Below, one piece after another: positions 1-8,182 of a stretch of DNA of 37,442 bases; position 1 is the first letter of the stretch, and the number at the start of each line of letters is the position of its first letter. Source of the stretch: Bifidobacterium breve (GTDB taxonomy: Bacteria; Actinomycetota; Acidimicrobiia; Acidimicrobiales; Acidimicrobilacustridaceae). The notes beneath the pieces are model-generated. The model did no database searches, was not told the DNA's origin, and saw only the letters and a program-made list of their open reading frames with translations. Location: the NCBI GenBank assembly GCA_945862505.1, contig CAMAYJ010000020.1, forward strand, positions 1-37,442, read 5' to 3'. A program made the translations under genes and the position numbers.

Positions 1-380
1 CCGAAGACGCCACCACTAGTTCCGACATCGACGTAGTGAATGCCTTTCGGTGCGAGCGCCTCGGCACGGTCGACATCGTCGCGGTAGTAGGTATTTCCTC
101 CATCGATCACGATGTCGCCCGACTCCATGAGTGCGGCAAGGTCATCCACGGTGCCACCGGCATATGCCGCCGGAACCATCACCCAGGCGGCGCGGGGCAC
201 ATCAAGCCTCGCGACGAAATCAGCGAGATCGCTGGCTCCGGTAATGGCATCACTTTCGGCCGCGAGGGTTGCGACCGCCTTGGCATCAACATCAAACACC
301 ACGCAGGTATGGCCATCACGAACGAGACGACGAACGAGATTTGCACCCATACGCCCAAGACCGACCATGCCGAGCTGCAT
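1..380 (-). CDS. gnd: 6-phosphogluconate dehydrogenase, NAD-binding part (5' portion; runs off the window)
   Basis: The minus-strand frame opens with ATG at 380-378 and stays open to the window edge, giving 126 residues. The protein starts MQLGMVGLGRMGANLV, a Rossmann-fold nucleotide-binding start (GLGRMG), and later shows IDGGNTYY and DVGTSGGVF. These are typical of the 6-phosphogluconate dehydrogenase / 3-hydroxyisobutyrate dehydrogenase superfamily; DGGN followed by GTSGGV points to the short, decarboxylating 6PGDH type (about 300 residues, GntZ/YqeC-like). Such enzymes oxidise and decarboxylate 6-phosphogluconate to ribulose 5-phosphate in the cytosol. The catalytic Lys and C-terminal helical domain lie outside the window, so the exact substrate cannot be settled. 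It is divergent from the membrane gene starting at 522. Confidence 0.85.
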   Translation of the reverse strand, partial: MQLGMVGLGRMGANLVRRLVRDGHTCVVFDVDAKAVATLAAESDAITGASDLADFVARLDVPRAAWVMVPAAYAGGTVDDLAALMESGDIVIDGGNTYYRDDVDRAEALAPKGIHYVDVGTSGGVF

Positions 381-521
381 CAGAGTCCTTTCGATCCCGC
401 CGGGTAGCGGGGCTACCATCCTGCCAAACACCACCCGCGTCTGCTGACAAAGCCACGCAACCGACTGAAATCGACCAGCGGTGTGGCAGGTTTTCTGAGT
501 CCAAGGGCGAAGGTGTCACGA

Positions 522-2846
522 ATGACCGCTACAGCAGGCCAACAATCAGGCGCACGAACTCGAAAGCCCACCGCCCGTCACCTGGGCTCGGTCGTCTGCG
601 CATTTCTTTTCTTTGTGACGTTCACTCTCGGGGTGACCTCCATTTGGACCCGAATGACGGTTTTCGATTCGGCCCGATTCGCGGAACGAGCCGAGAGGGT
701 CCTTGACTCTCAAGCGGTGCGGTCAACGCTTGCTGACGAAATCACCGATGCCATCATCAATACCGGCCCGTCGAATCTTGCGTCGTTTCGCACGATCATC
801 CGCTCGACACTTGATCCGATTTTGCAAACACCCGCGTTTCGTTCCATCTTCCGAAGAGCCCTCGACACCAGTCACGATTACCTCTTTACCCAAAACGGCA
901 ATAGCCAACTCATCAACCTGAGCGAAGGTCTCAATGTGCTTTCGGGAAGCCTTCAGGCGACGAACCCCGACGTGGCGACATCAATCCCGACAGGAACCAA
1001 TGAACTACTCGTAAAGATCGGCGACCAAACCCGTGGCCTTGGGCTTTGGAGAATCGCCGAAAGGTTGACCCTCGCAGGTGCCGGCCTTCTCCTTGCGGCT
1101 GGTCTTTTTGCATTCGGCACGATCGCCCTCGACTCCAACCGTCACAGGTCCACGTTTGCTCTAGGAATTTCCGCGGCATTCAGCGGAATCGTCATGTTTG
1201 TTCTGGCGACGATCGCGCCGATCATTGCCGGTTCGTATGCCAGCAATTCTGAAACTCAGCGAGCACTCGTTTCCGCTACAGAGTTCTTTGTCAGTGATTA
1301 CCGGCTCTATTCCATATGGATTGTTGGAATCGGCGTGGTGCTGTGTGCGTTCGGAACTGCAACAACCCCTCATGGTGAAGTTGTCACTGTTCTGTCAGTG
1401 ATTAATCGAGTGCGCTCTGCAATCGATCGACACAAGCCAACTTCGCAGCGCGGACGAGTCGCTCACGCCCTCGCCCTTATGGCCATCGGGCTCCTGATGG
1501 TCATTGGGCGAGAGACGATCATTCCCCTTATCGTCGTTGTCTTCGGCGCAGTCCTCGCCTACGTCGGCGCATCCCAACTCCTTTCCATCGTTGGCCGCCG
1601 ATCACCAGTTACAACACGAAGCGCGATAGCGGCCGACGTCAAGAACGTTCGGTTCAATAGCCCATCTACTCGCGTTGCACTTGTCACTCTGGTGCTGTTC
1701 GTCACAATCGGCATCGGAGCATGGACTACGACTTCGGGAGCTCGGTCGAAGTCCACAGCAAACGAGCAACGTAAGTGCAACGGATCTGCCGAATTGTGCG
1801 ACAAGCCGCTTAACGAGGTCGCCTTCCTGGGCGCTCACAATGCAATGTCAACTGCTGCTGATCCGGGCTGGTTGTTCTACGAACAAACCAAAAGCATCCC
1901 CGCACAGCTGGATTTCGGAGTGCGCGCTCTTCTCGTGAAGACCCACTACGGCATTCCCACAACCGTCAATATCACTGGCGCAAATGCTGTCATCACGGAC
2001 AGCATTGCCGAGCGTGCAGTGAACCCCATCGATCAAGACAATCAGTACTCGAATGAACAGCAAGCAAAAGCAAAAGAGCTTCAGGCCAACATCAAGGTTG
2101 ATCCGAATCTCCGAGACGTCTACTTGTGCCACGTCTATTGCGAATATGGCGCAACCAAGTTCACAACAGCGCTTTCTTACATTAATCAGTTCCTCATCAC
2201 TAACCCTGACAATGTCATCATGCTGTTCGTCGGCGATTACGTCTCGAAGGCCGATACTGAGAAGGCACTTCGCGAGGCAAAGGTCTTTGACAGAGTTTGG
2301 GACTACGACCCCACTGCACCGATGCCCACGCTTGGCGAGATGATTGATGCGCAGAAGAACATCATCATGATCTCTGAGTTCAGCGGCGCACCACCAGCGT
2401 GGAACATTCGCGGTTACGGGGTTTTTCAAGACACACCGTTTACATTCCGCAAGGACTCCGAGCTCTACACCCCGGGCTCGTCTAGGTACACCGGAACAGC
2501 GACGGTGGAAGGCCCGGTCCCTGCGACCGTCACGGGTGCAGATGGATCCGAACAATGGACCAAGGACTGGACTGGCCTCCCGAGTTGCGCCCCGAACCGC
2601 GGAACCCCCAGTTCAACACTTTTCCAAATCAATCACTGGATCACTCCAGCCGGCGCCGCCCCCACCATTGGCGAGGCCAAAGATCTCAATGCCTATGACG
2701 TTCTCATGCCTCGGGTGCGGGACTGCATGACCCAACGAGGCAAATTCCCCACGATCGTTGGGGTGAACTTCGTCGAAATTGGCGATGCCCTGCAGGTCGT
2801 CAACGAACTCAACTCCGGCAAGATCCTGCCGATTTCTGCCCCGTAG
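522..2846 (+). CDS. Multi-pass membrane protein with C-terminal PI-PLC-like phosphodiesterase domain
   Basis: 774 residues from ATG 522, chosen over the in-frame GTG at 483 because GAAGG lies about 10 bases upstream. Hydrophobic segments appear near residues 22-43, 182-203, 211-237, 262-281, 315-357 (probably two) and 385-402. The first is followed by a loop of about 140 residues that probably lies outside the membrane. After the last segment comes an approximately 370-residue domain resembling the PI-PLC X-box superfamily: LGAHNAMS (His439), LDFGVRAL (Arg468) and YLCHVYC (His537), matching the order His-Arg-His of bacterial PI-PLC active sites. The first His is followed by Asn rather than Asp, as in several PLC-like phosphodiesterase families, so the substrate may not be phosphatidylinositol. 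A role in lipid-headgroup or surface-glycolipid cleavage is inference. The stop is followed by a GC hairpin and then the aldehyde dehydrogenase gene on the same strand. Confidence 0.75.
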   Translation: MTATAGQQSGARTRKPTARHLGSVVCAFLFFVTFTLGVTSIWTRMTVFDSARFAERAERVLDSQAVRSTLADEITDAIINTGPSNLASFRTIIRSTLDPILQTPAFRSIFRRALDTSHDYLFTQNGNSQLINLSEGLNVLSGSLQATNPDVATSIPTGTNELLVKIGDQTRGLGLWRIAERLTLAGAGLLLAAGLFAFGTIALDSNRHRSTFALGISAAFSGIVMFVLATIAPIIAGSYASNSETQRALVSATEFFVSDYRLYSIWIVGIGVVLCAFGTATTPHGEVVTVLSVINRVRSAIDRHKPTSQRGRVAHALALMAIGLLMVIGRETIIPLIVVVFGAVLAYVGASQLLSIVGRRSPVTTRSAIAADVKNVRFNSPSTRVALVTLVLFVTIGIGAWTTTSGARSKSTANEQRKCNGSAELCDKPLNEVAFLGAHNAMSTAADPGWLFYEQTKSIPAQLDFGVRALLVKTHYGIPTTVNITGANAVITDSIAERAVNPIDQDNQYSNEQQAKAKELQANIKVDPNLRDVYLCHVYCEYGATKFTTALSYINQFLITNPDNVIMLFVGDYVSKADTEKALREAKVFDRVWDYDPTAPMPTLGEMIDAQKNIIMISEFSGAPPAWNIRGYGVFQDTPFTFRKDSELYTPGSSRYTGTATVEGPVPATVTGADGSEQWTKDWTGLPSCAPNRGTPSSTLFQINHWITPAGAAPTIGEAKDLNAYDVLMPRVRDCMTQRGKFPTIVGVNFVEIGDALQVVNELNSGKILPISAP

Positions 2847-2855
2847 GACTTCACC

Positions 2856-2872
2856 CCGGCCCGGTGGGCCGG
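2856..2872 (+). terminator. GC-rich hairpin after the PLC-like gene
   Basis: CCGGCCC-GGT-GGGCCGG forms a perfect 7-bp stem ten bases after the stop codon. No T-run follows, so it is at best a weak or factor-assisted terminator, or just a pause or mRNA-stabilising hairpin. Confidence 0.3.
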
Positions 2873-2941
2873 CACGTCCGTGGGCCGATAGATTCACTCC
2901 CCTGAACACCCGGCCGATCCGGGTAATGAGAAGGGGAAGTC

Positions 2942-4402
2942 ATGCTGACGTACGACAAGTTCTTTATCGGAGGCGAGTGGGTCGAACCCGCCGGGAACGA
3001 AACGCTCAAGGTGCTCTCGCCAACGACCGAAGAGGTCATTGGTTCCGTTCCTGTTGCAACCAACGCCGACATGGATCGCGCCGTTGCCGCAGCCAAGGCA
3101 GCACTCACCGGCCCTTGGGCCGATTACACGCCGCAGGAGCGTTCCGCTCTGCTCGCGAAGGTTGCTGAGCTCCTTACCGCTCGCCAGGAAGAGTTCACCA
3201 ACCTCATCGTGAGCGAAGTTGGTGCTCCGTACTACTTCTCCATGTTCGGTCAGGTCCTGTCCGCAACCATGGTGCTCAACTCATTCGCACAGCACACGTT
3301 GAACTTCCCGTTCGAAGAGCGTCGTGATGGCGCTCTCGGCGGACAGATCATCGTTCGCCGCGAACCAGTTGGCGTTTGCGCCGGCATCATTCCGTGGAAC
3401 GTGCCGCTGTTCATCACCACCCTCAAGGTTGGCCCGACACTTGCTTCGGGTTCGACCATCGTGTTGAAGCCCGCTCCGGAAACTCCTCTCGATGCCAACC
3501 TCTTTGCCGAGGTGCTCATCGAAGCTGGCGTTCCTGCTGGCGTCATCAACATCGTTCCGGCCGACCGCGAGGTTGGCGAGTACCTCGTGCGTCATCCTGA
3601 CGTCAACAAGGTCAGCTTCACCGGTTCGACCGCTGCCGGCCGCAAGATCGGCGCCATCTGCGGCGAACAGCTCAAGCGCTGCACCCTCGAACTTGGTGGC
3701 AAGTCCGCAGCAATCATCTGCGACGACGCCAACATCGAAGAAGCAGTCGGCCACATCATTCAGGGTGGCCTCATGAACAACGGTCAGGCTTGCGTGGCAC
3801 TCACTCGCGTTCTTGCTCCAGCGAGCAAGTACGACGAGATCCGCGATGCGCTTGCTGCTGCAGTGAGCGCACAGGTTGCCGGTGACCCCGCCAATCCCGA
3901 AAACATGTGTGGACCACTCATCGCCGAACGTCAACGTGAGCGCGTCGAGGGCTACATCGCCAAGGGTGTCGCCGAAGGCGCAACCGTTGTTGTCGGTGGC
4001 GGACGTCCCGACGAAGCAAAGGGTCACTTCGTGTCCCCCACGCTGTTCGCCGATGTCACCAACGACATGACCATCGCCCGTGAAGAAATCTTCGGCCCAG
4101 TGCTGTCGCTCATCAAATACGACACCCTCGAAGATGCCATCGCCATTGCGAACGACAATGATTACGGCCTTGCCGGCGCCTGCTACACCGCAGACATCGA
4201 AAAGGGCATCAAAGTCGCTCGCAAGGTTCGCACCGGCACCTTCGGCGTGAACACTGCTCAGGGCATGGACTTCAACGGCCCATTCGGTGGCTTCAAGAGC
4301 TCTGGCGTAGGCCGCGAGCTTGGCCCCGAAGGCATCGAAGCATTCTGCGAGTGCAAGACCATCTCGCTCCCCGGTGGCATTGATCTTCCCATCGGCGGCT
4401 GA
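2942..4402 (+). CDS. NAD(P)-dependent aldehyde dehydrogenase
   Basis: 486 residues, full length for the ALDH superfamily (usually 480-500). ATG 2942 is preceded by a strong purine-rich site (AGAAGGGGAAG). Family residues are all visible: PWN with Asn153, FTGST at 226-230 in the cofactor site, general base Glu250 in LELGGK, nucleophile Cys284 in NNGQAC, and EEIFGPV further on. The enzyme oxidises an aldehyde to the carboxylate in the cytosol. The overall pattern resembles broad-specificity or betaine-aldehyde-type ALDHs, but substrate cannot be assigned from sequence alone. A bidirectional-looking terminator follows, so the gene is probably transcribed alone or with the PLC-like gene upstream (95-bp gap). 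Confidence 0.93.
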   Translation: MLTYDKFFIGGEWVEPAGNETLKVLSPTTEEVIGSVPVATNADMDRAVAAAKAALTGPWADYTPQERSALLAKVAELLTARQEEFTNLIVSEVGAPYYFSMFGQVLSATMVLNSFAQHTLNFPFEERRDGALGGQIIVRREPVGVCAGIIPWNVPLFITTLKVGPTLASGSTIVLKPAPETPLDANLFAEVLIEAGVPAGVINIVPADREVGEYLVRHPDVNKVSFTGSTAAGRKIGAICGEQLKRCTLELGGKSAAIICDDANIEEAVGHIIQGGLMNNGQACVALTRVLAPASKYDEIRDALAAAVSAQVAGDPANPENMCGPLIAERQRERVEGYIAKGVAEGATVVVGGGRPDEAKGHFVSPTLFADVTNDMTIAREEIFGPVLSLIKYDTLEDAIAIANDNDYGLAGACYTADIEKGIKVARKVRTGTFGVNTAQGMDFNGPFGGFKSSGVGRELGPEGIEAFCECKTISLPGGIDLPIGG

Positions 4403-4427
4403 TCGCTCCACCAACGTTGTGCAGTTC

Positions 4428-4466
4428 CCGGGGGTCGACCACACGGTCGGCCCCCGGTTCCGTTTT
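4428..4466. terminator. Rho-independent terminator between converging genes
   Basis: A 13-bp stem (CCGGGGGTCGACC / GGTCGGCCCCCGG, one G-T pair) with loop ACAC is followed by TTCCGTTTT on the plus strand. It sits 25 bases after the aldehyde dehydrogenase stop and just before the end of the converging minus-strand operon, so it probably serves the plus strand and may act on both. Confidence 0.75.
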
Positions 4467-4471
4467 ACGAC

Positions 4472-5779
4472 TTAGTTATCTGGCCGCCAGGCCACGACTG
4501 AACCAGCAAGATCGACGAACTCTGCGGCGGCCGAAAGGTCGACAGCAATACCGGTGACGCTCACGCCTGAATCACTCATGGCCGCAACAAGATTTGCTCG
4601 GTGTTGCGAAGGATCGCTGCCGGAGACATCGTCGCCCCATTGCTCAACGACTATGGAGAGATCGAGTGATGCGGCAAGATCGAGCAACTCGTTCTCAAGC
4701 AATCCACCTGGCGTCGTAATTGCCACTGAACGAGTGCCATCAAGCGCGGCAACGATCGCCGAAGCGATCGCGAAACCATCAGCGATCAGAGCGGGCACTA
4801 CAACGCGACCCATCGGAACAGGAACGAGGCCGCGAGCGAACCAAAACCCTGCAGCGCCGCCATCGACGTAGACCTGCACATCAGCATCGATTGCATCGAA
4901 GACATCGAGCACGGCGCGAACGGGATGTAACGGCGAAGTGTTCGCATCTCGGTGATCGCCGAACACCGCCGCGCACGCTTCGACGAGCGACGACCGAGCA
5001 GGTTCCGGTTTGACCGTGGGCCAGTCCGTTGCGAGGAACGGTAGATGCCACGGCTCAACTTCAAGGAGTTGCGCGTTCACCGGCAATGACTCACCGAGTT
5101 CGTCATCGTCAACACCAACCGCTACAACAAGTTCGCATTCATCGAGACCACCCAGCGCAGGATCATCAGACTGAATCCCGACAACACCACACCATGACGG
5201 GTGATCGAACGGAACAACCCCAGTCGCGCCCATCGTGGTCATAACTCCGGCACCAGTGCGCGTAACGAAATCGGCAACATCGGCCCCAACGCCGTCACGG
5301 ATCACACCCGGGCCAATGACGATCATCGTGCGGAAGTCGGCGAGACCAGATGAAAGACGAAGGAGCTGATCACTTCGTTGCAAAATAAGTGGTTGGGCGC
5401 CTTCCGGAGCCTCGGCCAGCAGGTCACCCGGCAGTTCAATCTCGATCGCACTGAACACACGGCCCAGCGACCAGCCCGCAATTGCAGCCGGCAAATCTTC
5501 TATCGCAATTGAAAGTGGGGCCGTCTCCTCGCCTGGTTGCGAAGAAAGACGCAACCGACGACCAGGAAGAAGTGCGACACCTGGCCGAGCATCGGGCGTA
5601 ACAGACAGACGTCCGTCAGCATCGGCCAGTGCAATCGCCGCAGCCTCTGATGCGACAGGAATGAGCGCAATGCCTTCGAGTGCGTCGAGTCCGTGACCTT
5701 GAGCAGCAAATGCTCGAGTCGCTCCGGCTGCGCGCAAACAGCGCGAAACAAGCGAGGCAACTGACTCAGATGTGGTCAC
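4472..5779 (-). CDS. ThDP-enzyme-like (acetolactate-synthase fold) protein, degenerate cofactor site
   Basis: 435 residues using GTG 5779, four bases past the stop of the upstream gene; ATG at 5836 gives 454 residues but overlaps that gene by 53 bp. The layout mimics ThDP-dependent decarboxylases. The N-terminal PYR-like part has ASEAAA (Glu45), in the place of the glutamate that activates ThDP. The middle domain carries IGPGVIRDG. The C-terminal PP-like domain has VDGGAAGFW and then ITTPGGLLEN (about 353-362) where active enzymes carry the Mg/diphosphate motif GDG...N. Loss of GDG and short length (normally about 550) suggest a non-catalytic or strongly diverged protein. It is the last gene of the operon 8-7-6 kb and is likely co-transcribed with two acyl-CoA dehydrogenases. 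It could be a related but uncharacterised lyase subunit. Confidence 0.65.
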   Translation of the reverse strand: MTTSESVASLVSRCLRAAGATRAFAAQGHGLDALEGIALIPVASEAAAIALADADGRLSVTPDARPGVALLPGRRLRLSSQPGEETAPLSIAIEDLPAAIAGWSLGRVFSAIEIELPGDLLAEAPEGAQPLILQRSDQLLRLSSGLADFRTMIVIGPGVIRDGVGADVADFVTRTGAGVMTTMGATGVVPFDHPSWCGVVGIQSDDPALGGLDECELVVAVGVDDDELGESLPVNAQLLEVEPWHLPFLATDWPTVKPEPARSSLVEACAAVFGDHRDANTSPLHPVRAVLDVFDAIDADVQVYVDGGAAGFWFARGLVPVPMGRVVVPALIADGFAIASAIVAALDGTRSVAITTPGGLLENELLDLAASLDLSIVVEQWGDDVSGSDPSQHRANLVAAMSDSGVSVTGIAVDLSAAAEFVDLAGSVVAWRPDN

Positions 5780-5783
5780 GAGA

Positions 5784-6803
5784 TCAGGCGTCGAGCAATA
5801 GGTGAGCCACGCGACGGCGATGCCATGCCGCGTCACCCCAACTTGATGCGAGCGCCCATGAACGCTTCAGCCAGAAGTGCAGATCGTGTTCGGTGGTGTA
5901 GCCGATGGCGCCGTGATTTTGCAGCGCCTTTCGGGCAACGACCTCGGCGGCATCGGATGCGAAACATTTCGCCATCGAGACTTCACGATCGACATCAGCC
6001 GAACCATTGGCAAGGCCATAGGCAGCAGCCCAAACCGCTGGTCGAGCAAATGACACCTTGAGTTCGGCATCGGCCAAGTGATGCTTGACTGCTTGGAAGC
6101 TTCCGATCGGTACACCGAATTGCTTGCGATCAACGACATAGGCGACAGTCATCGCAATCATTTGCTCTGATAAGCCGATGAGTTGTGCGGCTGTCGCGGC
6201 CGCACCGCGGTCAAACGCGCGGTTCGCTGCTTGCAGAGCGGCTTCGCCCGAAACGACGAGTTCGGCATCGGCTTCGTCCCATTCGATACTGAACAAACGA
6301 CGTGCGCCATCGACGGACACCTGCGGAGTCGAGCGAACGTGTTCGGCGGGAATGGCAAAGAGTTGATCACCACGCTGCGCAATCAAAAGGTTGGCGATGT
6401 GCATGTCGTTCACAAACGGCTGATCATCGAGTTGAACGGTTGCGATAACGGAACCGTCGGCGATTCCTGGCAACCACTTTTCGGCAATTGCCGCGGGAGC
6501 CGACTCGGTAAGAAGCGGAGCGACAACGGCAACTGTTTCAACAAGGGGCGCCGGGTAGGCGTAGCGACCGGCTTCGGTCAGGATCGGCAGCAGGTCAATC
6601 TCGTTCATCCCCATGCCACCAAAGGCTTCGGGAACAGTGAGGCCAATCACACCCATTTCAGCGAGTGCCGCCCATGTTGACGCGTCGCGACCGACCGCGT
6701 CGTCCCATGACCAGCGCACCTTTTCGGGCGGGCATTCATTGGCAAAGAATTCAGCGACGGTGTCGCGAAACAGCAGTTGATCTTCGGTGAAAGCGAATTG
6801 CAT
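5784..6803 (-). CDS. Acyl-CoA dehydrogenase, small-type (beta-like) subunit
   Basis: 339 residues starting MQFAFTEDQLLFRDTV, the usual N-terminal helix of the family. GLTVPEAFGGMGM (about 53-65) is the conserved VPE.(Y/F)GG region. The C-terminal part carries KALQNHGAIGYTTEHDLHFWLKR, matching the conserved HG.IG...EHDL..YLKR segment of the C-terminal domain. The protein is shorter than the usual 380-400 residues. Start ATG lies six bases from the stop of the 392-residue acyl-CoA dehydrogenase gene upstream. A long and a short acyl-CoA dehydrogenase side by side is the arrangement of actinobacterial alpha2beta2 FadE heteromers (e.g. the mycobacterial cholesterol side-chain enzymes), so a two-gene complex is likely. 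The acyl-CoA substrate is unknown. Confidence 0.88.
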   Translation of the reverse strand: MQFAFTEDQLLFRDTVAEFFANECPPEKVRWSWDDAVGRDASTWAALAEMGVIGLTVPEAFGGMGMNEIDLLPILTEAGRYAYPAPLVETVAVVAPLLTESAPAAIAEKWLPGIADGSVIATVQLDDQPFVNDMHIANLLIAQRGDQLFAIPAEHVRSTPQVSVDGARRLFSIEWDEADAELVVSGEAALQAANRAFDRGAAATAAQLIGLSEQMIAMTVAYVVDRKQFGVPIGSFQAVKHHLADAELKVSFARPAVWAAAYGLANGSADVDREVSMAKCFASDAAEVVARKALQNHGAIGYTTEHDLHFWLKRSWALASSWGDAAWHRRRVAHLLLDA

Positions 6804-6809
6804 CTCGGC

Positions 6810-7988
6810 CTACTTCCGGGGCAGACCGAGCACGCGCTCGGCGACGACGTTGCGTTGAATTTCATTCGTGCCCGCATAGATCGGGCCACTCAGTGCGAAC
6901 TCGAATCCCTTCATCCACGCTCCCCCATCGACTGCATCGGGTGAGGTTTCAATGAGTTCGGCGGCAGGGCCGAGCAAACGAAGCGCGGTCTCATTGAGTT
7001 TCACATCAAGTTCCGACCAGTAGATCTTTGTGAGACTTGATCGAGCGCCCTGTGAAACACCCTTCACAAGACCAGTGACATCGACAAGTGTGGCCAGTCG
7101 ATACGCCTCGGCTTCCATCCACGACTGCGCTACATCGCTGCGCAGCGAATCGATGCGCTCTGGATATTCGCCGGCAGCAGCCTGACGCTTCCAAAGATCA
7201 ACAAGGCGATCGGCAGCTGCACAAAAACGACCAGGAGAACGCAGGGTGAGGCCACGCTCAGAAGATGCAGTCGCCATGGCGACGCCCCAACCTTCGTTGA
7301 CGCCACCCAATACCAAGTCATCGGAAACGAAGACGTCGTCGAAGAACACTTCAGCGAAACCTTCATCGCCATCAAGACGCTCAACGCCGCGCACAGTCAC
7401 GCCAGGTGCATCGAGCGGAACCAAGAGGTACGTCATGCCGCTGTGGCGCGCCGCTTCTGGGTCGGTGCGGAACAAACCGAATACCCAATTGCAGAACGCA
7501 CCGCGAGTTGTCCAAGTCTTTTGACCATTAATGACCCAGCCGCCGCGCTCATCGTCGCGTGCAGCTCGGCTCTTGATGCCAGCAAGATCGGAACCAGCGT
7601 CGGGTTCCGACCATCCCTGACACCACAGGTCATCGGCCGCTGCCATGCGCGGAAGGAAACGCTCCTTCTGCTCGTCGGTTCCAAACTCAAAGATTGTTGG
7701 TGCGAGAAGGAAGATGCCGTTCTGTGTCACGCGCTGCGGACCACCGACTCGGTAGTACTCCTCTTCAAAAATCAGCCATTCCCACAACGATGCACCGCGC
7801 CCGCCGAATTCCTCGGGCCACGACACCACTGACCAACGAGCTTCGAACAGTTTCTTTTCCCACTCGACGTGAAGGGCAAAGCCCTCGGCGGTATCGCCGG
7901 AAGGAAGGCCGACAGGAACATTGGCTTCGAGCCATTCCCGAGCTTCGGCCCGAAAGGCCTCTTCGGCCGGTGTGAAGGTCAGATCCAT
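6810..7988 (-). CDS. Acyl-CoA dehydrogenase, long-type (alpha-like) subunit
   Basis: 392 residues from ATG 7988 (CGGAG eight to nine bases upstream), beginning MDLTFTPAEEAFRAEAREWL. An in-frame start at 8144 would add 52 residues without family similarity and would read through the palindromic operator, so it is rejected. Visible family features are PEEFGGRGA, the FAD-contacting WSEPDAGSDLAG, and the C-terminal YAGTNEIQRNVVAERVLGLPR. It is FAD-dependent and introduces a 2,3 double bond into an acyl-CoA. It is first in an operon with the short acyl-CoA dehydrogenase and the ThDP-like gene. Transcription is probably controlled from the 27-bp palindrome at 8100-8126, which also faces the amidohydrolase gene, so degradation of a shared compound is plausible. 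Confidence 0.92.
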   Translation of the reverse strand: MDLTFTPAEEAFRAEAREWLEANVPVGLPSGDTAEGFALHVEWEKKLFEARWSVVSWPEEFGGRGASLWEWLIFEEEYYRVGGPQRVTQNGIFLLAPTIFEFGTDEQKERFLPRMAAADDLWCQGWSEPDAGSDLAGIKSRAARDDERGGWVINGQKTWTTRGAFCNWVFGLFRTDPEAARHSGMTYLLVPLDAPGVTVRGVERLDGDEGFAEVFFDDVFVSDDLVLGGVNEGWGVAMATASSERGLTLRSPGRFCAAADRLVDLWKRQAAAGEYPERIDSLRSDVAQSWMEAEAYRLATLVDVTGLVKGVSQGARSSLTKIYWSELDVKLNETALRLLGPAAELIETSPDAVDGGAWMKGFEFALSGPIYAGTNEIQRNVVAERVLGLPRK

Positions 7989-8099
7989 GGGGACTCCGTT
8001 GGGGGAACGTTCGCTCCGGAGGGGCGATCGTAGGCCCTCCATCATTGATCGGTCAGGTTGAGCGGCCTCAGCGACGAACGTCACGCGACTGATTCGTAG

Positions 8100-8126
8100 C
8101 AAAACCTGACGGGTCGTCAGGTTTTG
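8100..8126. promoter_or_regulatory. 27-bp near-perfect palindromic operator between divergent genes
   Basis: Arms CAAAACCTGACG and CGTCAGGTTTTG are exact reverse complements around the three bases GGT. The site lies in the intergenic space between the minus-strand acyl-CoA dehydrogenase start (7988) and the plus-strand amidohydrolase start (8183). Size and symmetry fit a TetR-family dimer (or dimer pair). A lone half-site-like GGTCAGGTTG occurs at 8051-8060. No regulator gene is next to it in the window. Binding by a TetR-type acyl-CoA-responsive repressor is inference. Confidence 0.75.
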
Positions 8127-8135
8127 TCCTAAAGT
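8106..8135 (+). promoter_or_regulatory. Possible promoter for the amidohydrolase gene, overlapping the operator
   Basis: CTGACG at 8106-8111 and TAAAGT at 8130-8135 are 18 bases apart, each 4 of 6 to the consensus. The -35 element falls inside the palindrome; because the palindrome is symmetric a matching CTGACG also faces the minus-strand operon. A bound repressor would block both directions. Weak elements, so only a suggestion. Confidence 0.35.
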
Positions 8136-8182
8136 CCTCTGCACGGGGACTAGCCCCGATGTCAGCGCCCTTGAGGAGAGCC

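Noticed and set aside
3281-4444. 387-codon open frame on the minus strand opposite the aldehyde dehydrogenase gene
   Set aside because: It is the mirror frame of a GC-rich, well-conserved gene; the translation is rich in Ala, Asp, Cys and His without domain features, and there is no start site of its own.
7989-8144. 52-residue N-terminal extension of the acyl-CoA dehydrogenase
   Set aside because: It reads through the palindrome and lacks family similarity, while ATG 7988 has a ribosome site and the normal N-terminus.
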